A stretch of 64,000 bases of DNA from positions 186,001 to 250,000 of the forward strand of contig CAYSBR010000001.1 of the NCBI GenBank assembly GCA_964429385.1. Reading direction: 5' to 3'. The notes beneath the pieces are model-generated. The model made no database searches. It saw only the letters and a list, made by a program, of their open reading frames with translations, and was not told where the DNA came from. Source of the stretch: UBA2377 sp964429385 (lineage in GTDB: Bacteria > Verrucomicrobiota > Verrucomicrobiia > Opitutales > Opitutaceae). The translations under genes and the position numbers were made by a program. Each line of letters opens with the position of its first letter. The stretch's first letter is position 1. Below, piece after piece: positions 8,401 through 16,471 of this stretch.

Positions 8401-10110
8401 CTCCTCCAGCAGCGCCGACAGACGCCAGCGCAACCCGTGCCGGCCCGCCTCGGGGTCCGTGCCCATGCCGATGAAACATGTTGTCCGGTCGGGAGGCAGT
8501 GCCAGCCCGCGCAGCGCATCCTGCGCCGCCGCGAGCACCAGCAGGTGCTGGCCCAGTGAATCGCGCAGATCCTTCGGCGGAAAGACGATCTCATCCGCCG
8601 CCAGCGAAATCTTGTCCGCCTTCGGCAGCAGCCCGACCGATCCCTCCCCGTGCAAAAGATGCGCGGCAAACTCAGCCACCGTGCGCGTGCCCTGCGTCTT
8701 CACCCCGAGGGCGATGATGGCGAACCGCGGACGCGCGACCGGCGCGCTGGCTTCGGGCTGACGCGGCCGCCGGGCTTTTTTACGCGCGGGTTCAGCCGTA
8801 AATTTCTCCACGATCAGATGGGCGTTGTTGCCGCCGAAACCGAAGGCGTTGACGCCGGCGATCCAGCGACCGTCCACCGGCCGCCACTCCGCGGATTCCG
8901 ATCCGCTCAGCCTGAAACCGGCCTCGGCCAGCGCGGGCAGCGTGGCGTCCACCGCCGGGTGCGGCGGCAGCACGCCCTCGCGGAAGGCACCGAGCACTTT
9001 CAGCAGGCCCGCCCCGCCCGCCGCCGTGATCAGGTGGCCAAGATTGGCTTTGAGCGAACCGAGCGTGAGCCGGTCGCGTTGCGGAAAAATCTCACGCATG
9101 GCGCGCAGCTCCACCGCGTCGCCCACCGGTGTGCCGGTGGCGTGGCATTCCACGTAGCTCACCGATTCCGGGGTCAGCCCCGCCGCCGCATAGGCGCGGC
9201 GCAGGGCGAGCGCCTGGCCCGCCGCCGCCGGGGCGAGCAACCCGCCCGAGCGCCCGTCATTCGAAAGTCCGATGCCGCGGATGACTCCGAGAATGGTGTC
9301 GCCGCGCGCCCGCGCGTCATCGAGCCGCCGCAGGGCCAGCACCGCCGCGCCTTCCGCCGGCACCAAGCCATCCGCCGCCGCATGGAATGGCCGCGAGCGC
9401 CCGCTGTGGCTCATCGCCTGCAAGGCGCAGAAGCCGACATTGGTCGTGATCGGATCCACCGCATTCACGCCGCCCGCGAGCATGAGGTCGGCCGTCCCGG
9501 CCTGCAGCCGGTCGCACGCCGCCTTCAACGCGTAGAGGCTCGACGCGCACGCGGCGTCGAGCGCGAACGCCTCGCCGCCGAGCCCGAGCGCGCGCGCCAC
9601 GAGCATCACCGGCAGGCCCGACATGTAGCGGTTCAGCGGATGGGTCCGCCGATCGCCGCCGGGCAACAGGGATTCCAGCGCGGCGTCCTCGATCACCCGG
9701 TGAAAGCCCGCCGTCGGATACGACAGGTTGCCGAGGATCAACCCGGCGCGGGCGCCCTCCGCTTCCGCGGCCTGGGCCTGGCGCAGCGCGGCCTCCGCCG
9801 CGTGCAGGCTCCATTGCACCACCGGATCGAGCGCGCGCAACAGCTCCGCCGGCACGCGGTGACCATCCGGTTGAAAAATTTCCTCGAAGCCCGTCACGAA
9901 ACCCGCCGCATCCGTCCACGAACAATCCGGCTCATACACGCCCGGCTTCGCCCGCACGACCTGCTTTGGATCCACGCGCCAGCGCGCGGCCGGCGTCGCG
10001 CCGACCTCAACCCGACAGGCGGCCACCGTCCGCCACAACGCCTCCGGCGTCAGGCTGCCGGGCAGCACGCAGCCCTGTCCGACAATGGCAATGGGCGCGA
10101 ATCCACTCAT
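2479..10110 (-). CDS. pfaC: Pfa3-type PUFA/secondary-lipid synthase subunit: KS-CLF-AT-DH-DH-acyltransferase
   Basis: This 2543-aa multidomain protein condenses and dehydrates acyl chains in an iterative polyunsaturated-fatty-acid type synthase. Domains in order: a ketosynthase (about 1-430) with Cys188 in DAACASS, His323 in CHATGT and His359 in KANLGH; a chain-length-factor-like KS (about 460-780) with no active-site Cys; an acyltransferase (about 860-1170) whose nucleophile elbow reads GLSSGE; an Ala/Pro linker; four hotdog folds forming two FabA-like dehydratases, with catalytic motifs HFHNDPCMPG near 1700 and HFFQDPVQPG near 2105; and a C-terminal PlsC-like acyltransferase (about 2280-2450) with NHQVGVE and EGTR. 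The N-terminal ATG overlaps the Pfa2 stop by 4 bp (ATGA). The terminal acyltransferase is typical of myxobacterial Pfa3 rather than marine PfaC. The gene symbol is by homology only, because this protein combines PfaB-like and PfaC-like parts. Confidence 0.9.
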   Translation of the reverse strand: MSGFAPIAIVGQGCVLPGSLTPEALWRTVAACRVEVGATPAARWRVDPKQVVRAKPGVYEPDCSWTDAAGFVTGFEEIFQPDGHRVPAELLRALDPVVQWSLHAAEAALRQAQAAEAEGARAGLILGNLSYPTAGFHRVIEDAALESLLPGGDRRTHPLNRYMSGLPVMLVARALGLGGEAFALDAACASSLYALKAACDRLQAGTADLMLAGGVNAVDPITTNVGFCALQAMSHSGRSRPFHAAADGLVPAEGAAVLALRRLDDARARGDTILGVIRGIGLSNDGRSGGLLAPAAAGQALALRRAYAAAGLTPESVSYVECHATGTPVGDAVELRAMREIFPQRDRLTLGSLKANLGHLITAAGGAGLLKVLGAFREGVLPPHPAVDATLPALAEAGFRLSGSESAEWRPVDGRWIAGVNAFGFGGNNAHLIVEKFTAEPARKKARRPRQPEASAPVARPRFAIIALGVKTQGTRTVAEFAAHLLHGEGSVGLLPKADKISLAADEIVFPPKDLRDSLGQHLLVLAAAQDALRGLALPPDRTTCFIGMGTDPEAGRHGLRWRLSALLEEHGIPAEAARLAAAKDAVCAPLSAGHIIGIMPNMPANRISNQFNLRAAAHTVSREELSGDTALAFGLESLARGESDIAVVGAVDLSREPLHLALAAQVAGEDPVPAGDAAVVMVVKRLADAEAAGDRILGVINTAEPEETTAAALTIENRPGRRWLAPWFGHAHAAAGLMHLAAAAVFTSRRGWRVSPERRVQPLLPNGDEPAFRVINESVFGGACAWEVRVAQPARSPDFAPVLGRPELHGFAAADRAGLERALEENISGGDGPCRLAFVCAPGAAEARRRAALTALRAGHWRAGRVLDGAVWREQPVAGEVAFVFTGAAASYPAAQRELALAWPELVAATARLTPRAGHWCAPIFGGDLEQARTPFAQLCGSAYSCQLHAVFSREVLGLRPAAVLGLSSGETNSLYAIGAWADLDAMLDEIVASGLYEVECGGRFDSARKHWGLPEGTPVEWENWVVLAPAAQVRAALAGETRAYLAIINSPGDCVIGGEREACRRVLAKLEGVRTAPLQHDLIVHCEALTPFAPVWRRIHTRPVKPVPGVRFYSNAFGGVYEPSAERSGESLTGQALVTVDFTHTVRQAWDDGARIFIEHGPRNALSLAIAATLGDRPHLAVSLDAPGRASHEQPVLAAAELWCAGVPVRLEAFASGPAAGSAVAGKSAPALEFALRLPLLRLATLLVSSHSAPITASVFSPRVLPRPPRLAPVLENNGPREKPMPAAAPAPAVGEGNHSPVVTAPASAQLPLWQTAQEQMRAAHEHYLAAQSAAHQAYLATFAKMQQLLIAQRGAAGGSRPQPVSLAPLPAPGPVPNSVAPVAAAVVVETPKPAAVLPTSRSKIPPYRPPSGLALTRAQLEVHAQGKISEIFGPLFTGQDEYRIQVRMPMGELLLADRVTGMVGEPGGMGLGTVWTETDVKAGAWYMHHGRMGFGPFIETAQADMLLISWLGVDAHNRGERAYRLLGCEAELFGPIPQAGDVLCCDIHVERHTVQGQVRLFTFRNQCRINGEVRMEVQGGIAGFFTPEELANSEGVKWNPATAPYVQPGRLAPVGPHATRRTTLTPAQVLAYTRGDLVTAFGEGHRLTQTHTRTPRSAGGRANLIGEITHLDYRGGPAGRGYIRSVTPLTGREWFFPIHFHNDPCMPGTLMVEGATQLLALYLISLGCTLDKDGWRFEPVRNQKYKLVCRGQAIPESREIVYELFVDEIILEPRPTIFAHILGSVDGRAAFLCERFGLQLVPDFPLLEQKDQLVQEPDARPVALLDGHPCDRVSLLHSCLGLPSGAFGPRFLPYDDKPRALARLPGPPLLMISRVLAVSGPAGLMRTGTKAVMAWDTRPDHWYFQDNGRPVMPFGVFMELMLQPCGWLATHQLNERFAGAGLTVRNLDGTLTLHRDITPADREIVTETELTGLAEVSGLLLVKFRGRARVGNEEVAVIDTGFGFFPPEALLAQKGLKIAPEEVAQKEQPGNFALDLTTQPAAYFTASTARLPTGRWRMLDRITGWWPQGGKAGRGYLRAERDIVASDWVFKAHFFQDPVQPGSVGIESLMQMLQFHLLHQNRQAGLRSPGFEAVASGEETEWHYRGQITPASDRIVLDIEITAEGVDERGPWVRAEGRLWLGTMKIYHAPKLAMRLVEAPAEESAEPAGRSSATGALPLNPDASGALDWRPAEQHWRQWTRTGPSFVADSAAALAAMFVCRVAVADPADFATLRGRPAIYVGNHQVGVETCLFLWLVGALTETPFHALAKQELAATWAGFYEEAGRLTFGSRSPLGTLFFDRQNRMHLPQLLQGVADRWNEDPRSLMVHAEGTRASRAGEKVTRLSSVFVDFACKHGVPIVPVWFAGGLPVAADDRRREYPVGGGRQDFHVGPAIRPETLMALPYAERSRQVVEAINALCPGDDAPFETRPELAAEIDALVTDRGMNEFAAMTLVALRAHESLSEESKRLLAMLADPTGNPPAADDQLAAAVRRFFGGAK

Positions 10111-13100
10111 GACGCCACTCCGGCGGGCTCCGCGGTGGCGCCGACGGCGCGGGCGGCCAGCTTGTGAATGGCCACCTCCTCAAGCAGCGCGATCACCACG
10201 CCGTCCTCACCCAGCCAGACGATGTCCCAGGTGTTGTGATGGGCATCGTTGCGGCGCAGTCGCGCGCGGCAGCGGCACGGCTCACCCGCCCGCGCCGGAC
10301 GCCCGAGTTGCAGGCGGCCAAAACCGGTCGGCAATGATTCCCGGCCGCACTCATCATGATTCCAAAGCACCGCGGTTTGCAGTCCGCCGTCGAGCAGCAG
10401 CGGACGCATCAGGCCGTCCGCCGTCGTCATCAGCGTGGTCTCGGCGGCCTGTTCGCCCGTGCCGTCCAGCGAACGGATCACCTGAAAAGCCTCCCGGTGA
10501 AAAAGCGCCTCGTAGATCGAGCCCGGATCGCGGGTCCAGGCCGGCAACGCCTCCGCACTCCATGACGGCGCCGCCAGTGTCGGGGTCCCGTCGGTCGCAA
10601 CCAGTTCCGCCTGATAATGCGGCAGACCGTCGGCGCCTTGCAGCACCGCCTTCCATCCATCGGGGCCAAGCGGCGACAACTCCAGGCGCAGCCGCAGGCC
10701 CGCGTGTTCAAAGTCCGGCACGCGCACCCCGCGCAACACCTTCAGGTTCTTCACCGTGCCGGGCGCGCGGCCAGGCGCCACCGCCGCCAGGGCGCGGATA
10801 AACCATTCGACCACCAGCACGACGGGCACGACGACGGTGCCATGCACCCGGTGACCTTCGAGCCACGGCTGCCACTCGCGGGCCACCGGGATATCGAAGC
10901 CCTGAGCGGCCGGTTCACCGGCGGGCGCCGTCCAACCGGCGAGATCCTGACCGACCACCAGCTCCACCGCCGGGGAACCGCCCGTCAGCTCGCGGGCAAA
11001 AAACTCCGCGCCCGCCTCCAGCGGGATCAGGCCGACGCCGCGGGCGGCGAATTGTTTCTTGAGGCCGGCATGCACCATCCCGCCGTCCCACGGTCCCCAG
11101 CCAAACGCCTTAACCACACAGTCCGGCCCGCGCCGGCGCGCCTCGGCCTGCGCCACCTGATTGAGAATCGCGTTGGCCATCGCGTAGTCGCACTGACCGG
11201 GATTGCCCGCGCGGGCCGCGACCGAGGAAAACAACGCAATGCACCCGAGCGGATCCTCCCGCGTCGCCGCGAGCAGGGTGCGCAAGCCGGCGATCTTCGG
11301 GCTGAACACCCGGGAAAACTGCTCATCGGTTTTTTCCGCGATGCGCTTGTCCGCCAGCACGCCCGCCGCATGCACGAGACCGTGAACCGGGCCCCACGCC
11401 GCCCGCACTTCGGCCAGCGCCGCGGTGACCGCGGCGGAATCGCCGATGTCCGCGGCGAAATACCGCACCGCCGCGCCCGCGGCCTCCAGGCTCGCGATAT
11501 TCGCGCGGGCTTCCCGGGCCGCGAGGATCGGCTGCACCAGCCCGGTGATGGCGACGGGCGTGAGGGCCTGCCCGTGCTTTTGCGCATCACGCAGGCAGGC
11601 CCGTTTCAGATCGGCCTCGCTGATGGCGCCGGCTGCCCACGCGGGCTCCGCCGCCAACGGCGTGCGACCCAGGAGCGCAAAACGCAAACGCCGGCCACGC
11701 CGAGCCAGGGCGCGCAGACAGGCCACCGTGACGCCCCGCGCGCCGCCGCTGACCACAAACACCGCTTCCTCGGGCAGCGTCCGGGAGGCTACGGCCAGCG
11801 GTTCAGCCACCGGAGCGATCACCCGGCGCCGGCCCTCCGCCGAAAGTCCCACTTCCACATCGGCTCCACCGGTGAGGAGTTCAGCGAACAAAGCCCGCGC
11901 CAGCTCCTCCGGCGAACGCCGCGAACACGCGAGGTCCACCGCCTTCACCCGCACCTGCGGCCATTCCGTCGCGGCGGTCTTCGCCAGCGCCGCCAGTCCC
12001 CCGGACCACGCCCGCCGCGCCTCACCGTTTGCGGAGAAATCCCCTCCCGTGTCCTGCACGGTGACAAAGGCCCCGCGCGCCTGCGCGACGCCGGCCGCCA
12101 GGGACCGCGCCACCGCAAACGCCGCATGGTTCAACGCCACGGCGGACTCCACCGAGTCCACCGCATCGAGCCCGCGCAGGAAGATCACCGCACGGGCGTC
12201 GCGCGGCACCTCCGTGGTCACATGCGCCGCGATGCCGGCGTCATTGAGCAGGACCGCCAGAGCGGCGGCCACGCCATGGGCATCAGGAATCAGATACGCC
12301 GGAGCCGCGTCGCGCAGCTCCGGCATCGTAAAACCCGGCGCCTCCCTTTCCGTCGATTGCACGACGAGGCGCGTCAACACGCCCGCTTCATCGGGCGGTG
12401 CGGACGGGGGCGGAGGCGGTGCCGCCACCGCCGCCGGCGCGGCGCTGTCATTGGCGCGGAGAAATTCAACGATGGCGCCCAGCGTGGACAGCGTGGCGAG
12501 TGTGCCCGTGTCGAACTTCGCCAGATGCGGCAGCCGGCCCTGCAACGCGGAGAAGATCTCCACCCGCTTGATCGAGTCGATCCCCAGGCCCGCTTCCAAT
12601 TCCATCTCGGGCTTCAGCATCTCCACCGGATAACCCGTGGCCTCCGCCACGGTCTCGAAGAGAAATTGCTGATGATCGACGACCGTCGTCGTCCCCCCCG
12701 CCGGGGCGGCGGATGCCGCGGGCGCGATCGGCACGGCCGGAGCAGGCGCCGCGGGCGCGGCGCCGGGGGCTTCGTTCTGCCGGAGAAAATCAATGATGGC
12801 CCCCAGCGTGGACAGCGTGGCGAGTGTGCCCGTGTCGAACTTCGCCAGATGCGGCANNNNNNNNNNNNNNNNNNNNNNNNNNNNNNNNNNNNNNNNNNNN
12901 NNNNNNNNNNNNNNNNNNNNNNNNNNNNNNNNNNNNNNNNNNNNNNNNNNNNNNNNCCTGCAACGCGGAGAAGATCTCCACCCGCTTGATCGAGTCGATC
13001 CCCAGGCCCGCCTCCAATTCCATCTCGGGCTTCAGCATTTCCACCGGATAGCCCGTGGCTTCCGCCACGGTCGCATAGAGGAGTTGCTGGTGATCAATCG

Positions 13101-16100
13101 CCGGAGCCGCCGGCCCGGCCGCCACGACCGGGGCCGGGGAAGGAACTGTCGCCACCGGAGCGACAACGACCGGCGCGGGCACCGGCGCGGCAACCGGGAT
13201 CACCGGCGCCACCACCGGCAAGGGCGCAGGCGCGACCGGCACGTAAGAGACGGGTGCGGGAGCCGGGCCGCCGGCCGCACCGCCGAGTTGTTGCAACGCC
13301 ACTTCCACCGCGCGCAGGTAGGCTTGATGGCTCGTCGCCAGCGCCTGCTGATAACTCTGGTGCGCGCTGAGCGCACTGGCCTGCAGGGACTGAAACGCCT
13401 CCAGCCAGGGATCGGGTCGCGCGACCGCCGGCGCGGGCACGCTCAAGTGCGCGTGACCATTGCCATTGTGATGAACCGGCGGCACCGCGGCAGCGGGCGC
13501 CACGCGGGACGGAGAAGAGGACGGAGAGCTCATGCGGGACGAAGATGATGAAACCGGTGAAGGAAGATTGGGCGCGGCGCGGCCGGCGGCGCCGTTGGCG
13601 GGGGGATAAGGTTTGCCGACATTCGCGCCGGTGAGCGTGACCGTCGCGGGAGAACGCGGCGGGGCATCGGGCGCGGGCTCGGCAGCCTGGGCCCACAAGG
13701 CGGCCCAGCGCAGCGGCACCCCGGCCGCCGCGAGCGCGGCCAGCGCATCCGCGAAGGCGAGCACCCCCGGTTGCTTGCGGTCATCCAGCGCCACCGCGAG
13801 GTGCGGCTGGCCGGCGAGGATGTCGCCCGTAAGTCGCGTGAGCACGTTGCCCGCGCCGACCTCGACAAAGATGCGGATGCCGGCGGCGTGCATCGCCCGC
13901 ACCTGCTCGACCCAGCGAACCGGCGAGGTGAGTTGCTCCGCCAGCCGTTCGCGGATGCCGGCCGGTTCGGCGGGGTGCGGGGCGGCAGTGACATTCGCAT
14001 ACACCGGGAGGCACGGTGCGTGGAGTGGCGTGGCCGCCAGGGCTTGGGTGAAAGGTTCGACCGCCGCGCCGACCAGCGGCGAGTGAAAGGCCGCCGCCAC
14101 CGGCAGCCGCACGAAGGAAAGGCCCGCCGCCGCGAGGGCTTTTTCCGCCACGGCCAAGGCGCCGGCGGAACCGGCGATCACCGTCTGGCGCGGGGAATTG
14201 TGATTGGCGAGCGTGACGCCGGGATGTGCTCCGCCCAGCACTCCGGCGACGCGCGCACTGTCCGCCGCCACCGCGCTCATCGCGCCGGGTTGCGCGGCCG
14301 CCGCGGCGGCGAGGCATTCACCGCGGGCCCGGGAGAGCCGCAGCAGCGCGGCCTCATCCGGCAGCACGCCGGCGGCATGCAACGCGACGAGTTCACCGTA
14401 ACTGTGACCGGCCACCGCCGCCGGCTCGACGCCAAGGCCGCGCAGCAAAGCGAGCTGGGCGAGCGAGGTCAGGCCGAGCGCGGGCTGCACGTTCTCCGTC
14501 CGCGTAAGCTCCGCCTGCTGGGCCGCGCGCTCCGCGTCGGTGAAGGCCGGATTCGGAAACAGGAGCGGATGCAGCGGCGGGCAGACGGCGGCATCAAGCG
14601 CCGCGGCGCGGTCGTAAACCTCGCGGGCCTCGTCGAACTCCATCGCGAGCGCGCCGCCCATGCCCACATACTGGCTCCCCTGCCCCGGAAAAACCAAGGC
14701 CACCGGCCCCGCCACGGGGCCGCAGCCGAAATGCACTTCGCGCGCAACGGCAAACGGCGCATCGGGCTTCGCGTGGATGCGCTCCAGCGCTCCTCGTGCG
14801 CGGGAAACAATCTCGTCGCGGGTCGCCCCAAGCACCACGAGGCGCAGCGCGGCGCCGGCTTTGAAGGCGAGCTGCCGGGCGCGCACCGAGGCGGCGAACA
14901 CGCGGCCGGTCGGTTCCCCGGCGAAGGCCTCCACCTGCGCGGTCAGCGCGGCGGCCGTCGGCGCGGAGAACGGCACGGCCTCGCGCGGCCAGTGCCGCAG
15001 GCGGTCGCGCTCCCCGGCGCGCGCGCCGGCGTATTCCTCCAGCACGAGGTGGAAATTGCTGCCGCCGAAACCGAAGGAGCTGAGACCGGCCTTGCGCGTC
15101 TGCCCCGCGGCGCGGATCCACGGGCGGGCCTGCGTGTTCAGGACAAAGGGACTGTTGGCGACATCGAGCTTCGGGTTGGGCGCGTCGATCTTGATCGTGG
15201 GCGGCAGCACCCGCTGGTGCAGGGCGAAGGCCACCTTCATGAGCCCGGCGGCGCCGGCGGCAGACTTGGTGTGGCCGATCTGCGACTTGATCGAGCCGAG
15301 CGCGCACCACTGCTTTTGCCCGGCCGCCGAAGGATCGTCGGCAAACGCGCGGACGAGCCCGGCAAACTCCGCGGCATCACCCGCAACGGTGCCGGTGCCA
15401 TGGCCTTCAACGAGCTCGATGTCGCGCGCGGCAAACCCGGCGCGATCGAGCGCGCGCCGCACGGCGAGGCTCTGCCCCTCGGGTCGCGGGGCATAGACGC
15501 TCTTGGCGCGACCGTCGGAAGAGGAGCCCACGCCGCGGATCACCGCGTAGATGCGGTCGCCGTCGCGCTCGGCATCGGCGAGCCGGCGCAACGCGACCAG
15601 GCCCACGCCCTCGCCCAGCATCGTGCCGTCGGCCTGCGCGGAAAACGGCCGGCAATCGCCCGAGGGCGAGAGCGCCGGCGTCTTCGTGAAGCACATATAC
15701 ATGAAGATGTCGTTCAGCGTGTCCACGCCGCCCGTGATCACGAGGTCGCTGTGCCCGAGCTGGAGCTCGTGCACGCCCATCGCGATCGCCGCGAGGCTGC
15801 TGGCGCACGCGGCGTCCACCGTGCAGTTGGTGCCGCCGAGATCGAAGCGGTTGGCGAGGCGGCCCGCCGCGACGTTGGCGAGCAGGCCCGGGAAGGTCGC
15901 CTCGTTCCAGTCGGGATACTGCGCGAAGATGCGGTCGCAGATCGGGCCGATGCGGTCCTCGGACACGCCTTCCTCGCGCAGCGCCTGCACCCAGAACGGG
16001 CGCTGGATCTTGCCCGCCATCTGGCCGATGAGCTCGGTCGCGCTGCTCAGCCCGAGCATCACGCTGATGCGGCGGCGGTCGATTTTTTCGAAACGCAGGC

Positions 16101-16455
16101 TGCGGGTGTCGTGGGCGAGTTTCTTCGCCACGACGAGCGGGATGAGCTGCGCGGTGTCCGTGCTCGGCAGCGCCGTCGGCGGCAGGCCGAACTCCATCGG
16201 ATCGAACTCCACCGGATCGAGGAAGGCGCCGCGCCGGGCGTAAACCTTGCCGGGCGCCTTCGGGTTCGCGTCGAAATAATCCTCGATCAGCCAGTGTGTC
16301 GGCGGCACCTCGCGCATCTGGTCGCGCCCTTCCACCAGATTGCGCCAGAAGGTGTCCAGCTCCGGCGCGCCGGGGAAGATGGCCCCGGCGCCCACGATCG
16401 CGATCGGGCTGGGCGTGAAATCGAGCGGGGCGTCGGCGGAAGGAAGATCGGACAT
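10107..16455 (-). CDS. pfaA: Pfa2-type PUFA/secondary-lipid synthase subunit: KS-MAT-ACPn-KR-DH (interrupted by assembly gap)
   Basis: This large subunit carries the growing chain. The ketosynthase occupies about residues 1-460, with Cys217 in DAACASS, HGTGT and SQIGH motifs. A malonyl/acyl transferase follows (about 580-900) with Ser685 in GHSYG. Next come an Ala/Pro linker and acyl carrier proteins with phosphopantetheine serines in LGIDSIKR (Ser1155 in the first one). After the ACPs lie a ketoreductase (nucleotide site GGARGVT, a SSVA...Y segment) and a C-terminal PKS-type dehydratase domain with the HxxxGxxxxP motif as HRVHGTVVVP. The 100 Ns at 12857-12956 break the frame, so the region appears as two ORFs (16455-12790 and 12734-10107). 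Flanking repeat sequence shows they are one gene. The start lies 16 bp after the enoyl reductase gene and the stop overlaps Pfa3 by 4 bp, indicating one operon. Confidence 0.88.
12440..13110 (-). repeat. Tandem ACP-encoding repeats, 324-bp unit
   Basis: Two almost identical ACP coding segments lie head to tail within Pfa2. Matching positions on the gap-free side are exactly 324 bp apart (TTCGCCAGAT at 12517 and at 12841), which is 108 codons and in frame. Both copies encode the LGIDSIKRVEIFSALQ attachment site. Near-identity at the DNA level is the likely cause of the adjacent assembly gap. Further copies may be hidden in the gap. Confidence 0.85.
12857..12956. other. Assembly gap (100 N) of unknown true length inside the tandem ACPs
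   Basis: Exactly 100 Ns, the usual placeholder for a gap of unknown size. The left flank ends GCGGCA and the right flank begins CCTGCAACGC. In the intact copy at 12527-12548 these two sequences are separated by only GCCGGC. The true sequence is therefore expected to be 6 bp plus a multiple of 324 bp. Because 100 is not divisible by three, the placeholder creates a false frameshift. Confidence 0.95.
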
Positions 16456-16471
16456 CGGTGGCGGAAAATTT

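Noticed and set aside
10107..12734. A separate KR-DH protein starting at 12734
   Set aside because: The apparent start is an artefact of the frame shift from the 100-N placeholder. Repeat flanks show continuity with the upstream KS-MAT-ACP part.
12790..12856. Residues AASGEVRHGHTRHAVHAGGHH at the end of the KS-MAT-ACP frame
   Set aside because: These are the ACP sequence read in the wrong frame after the gap, not a real C terminus.
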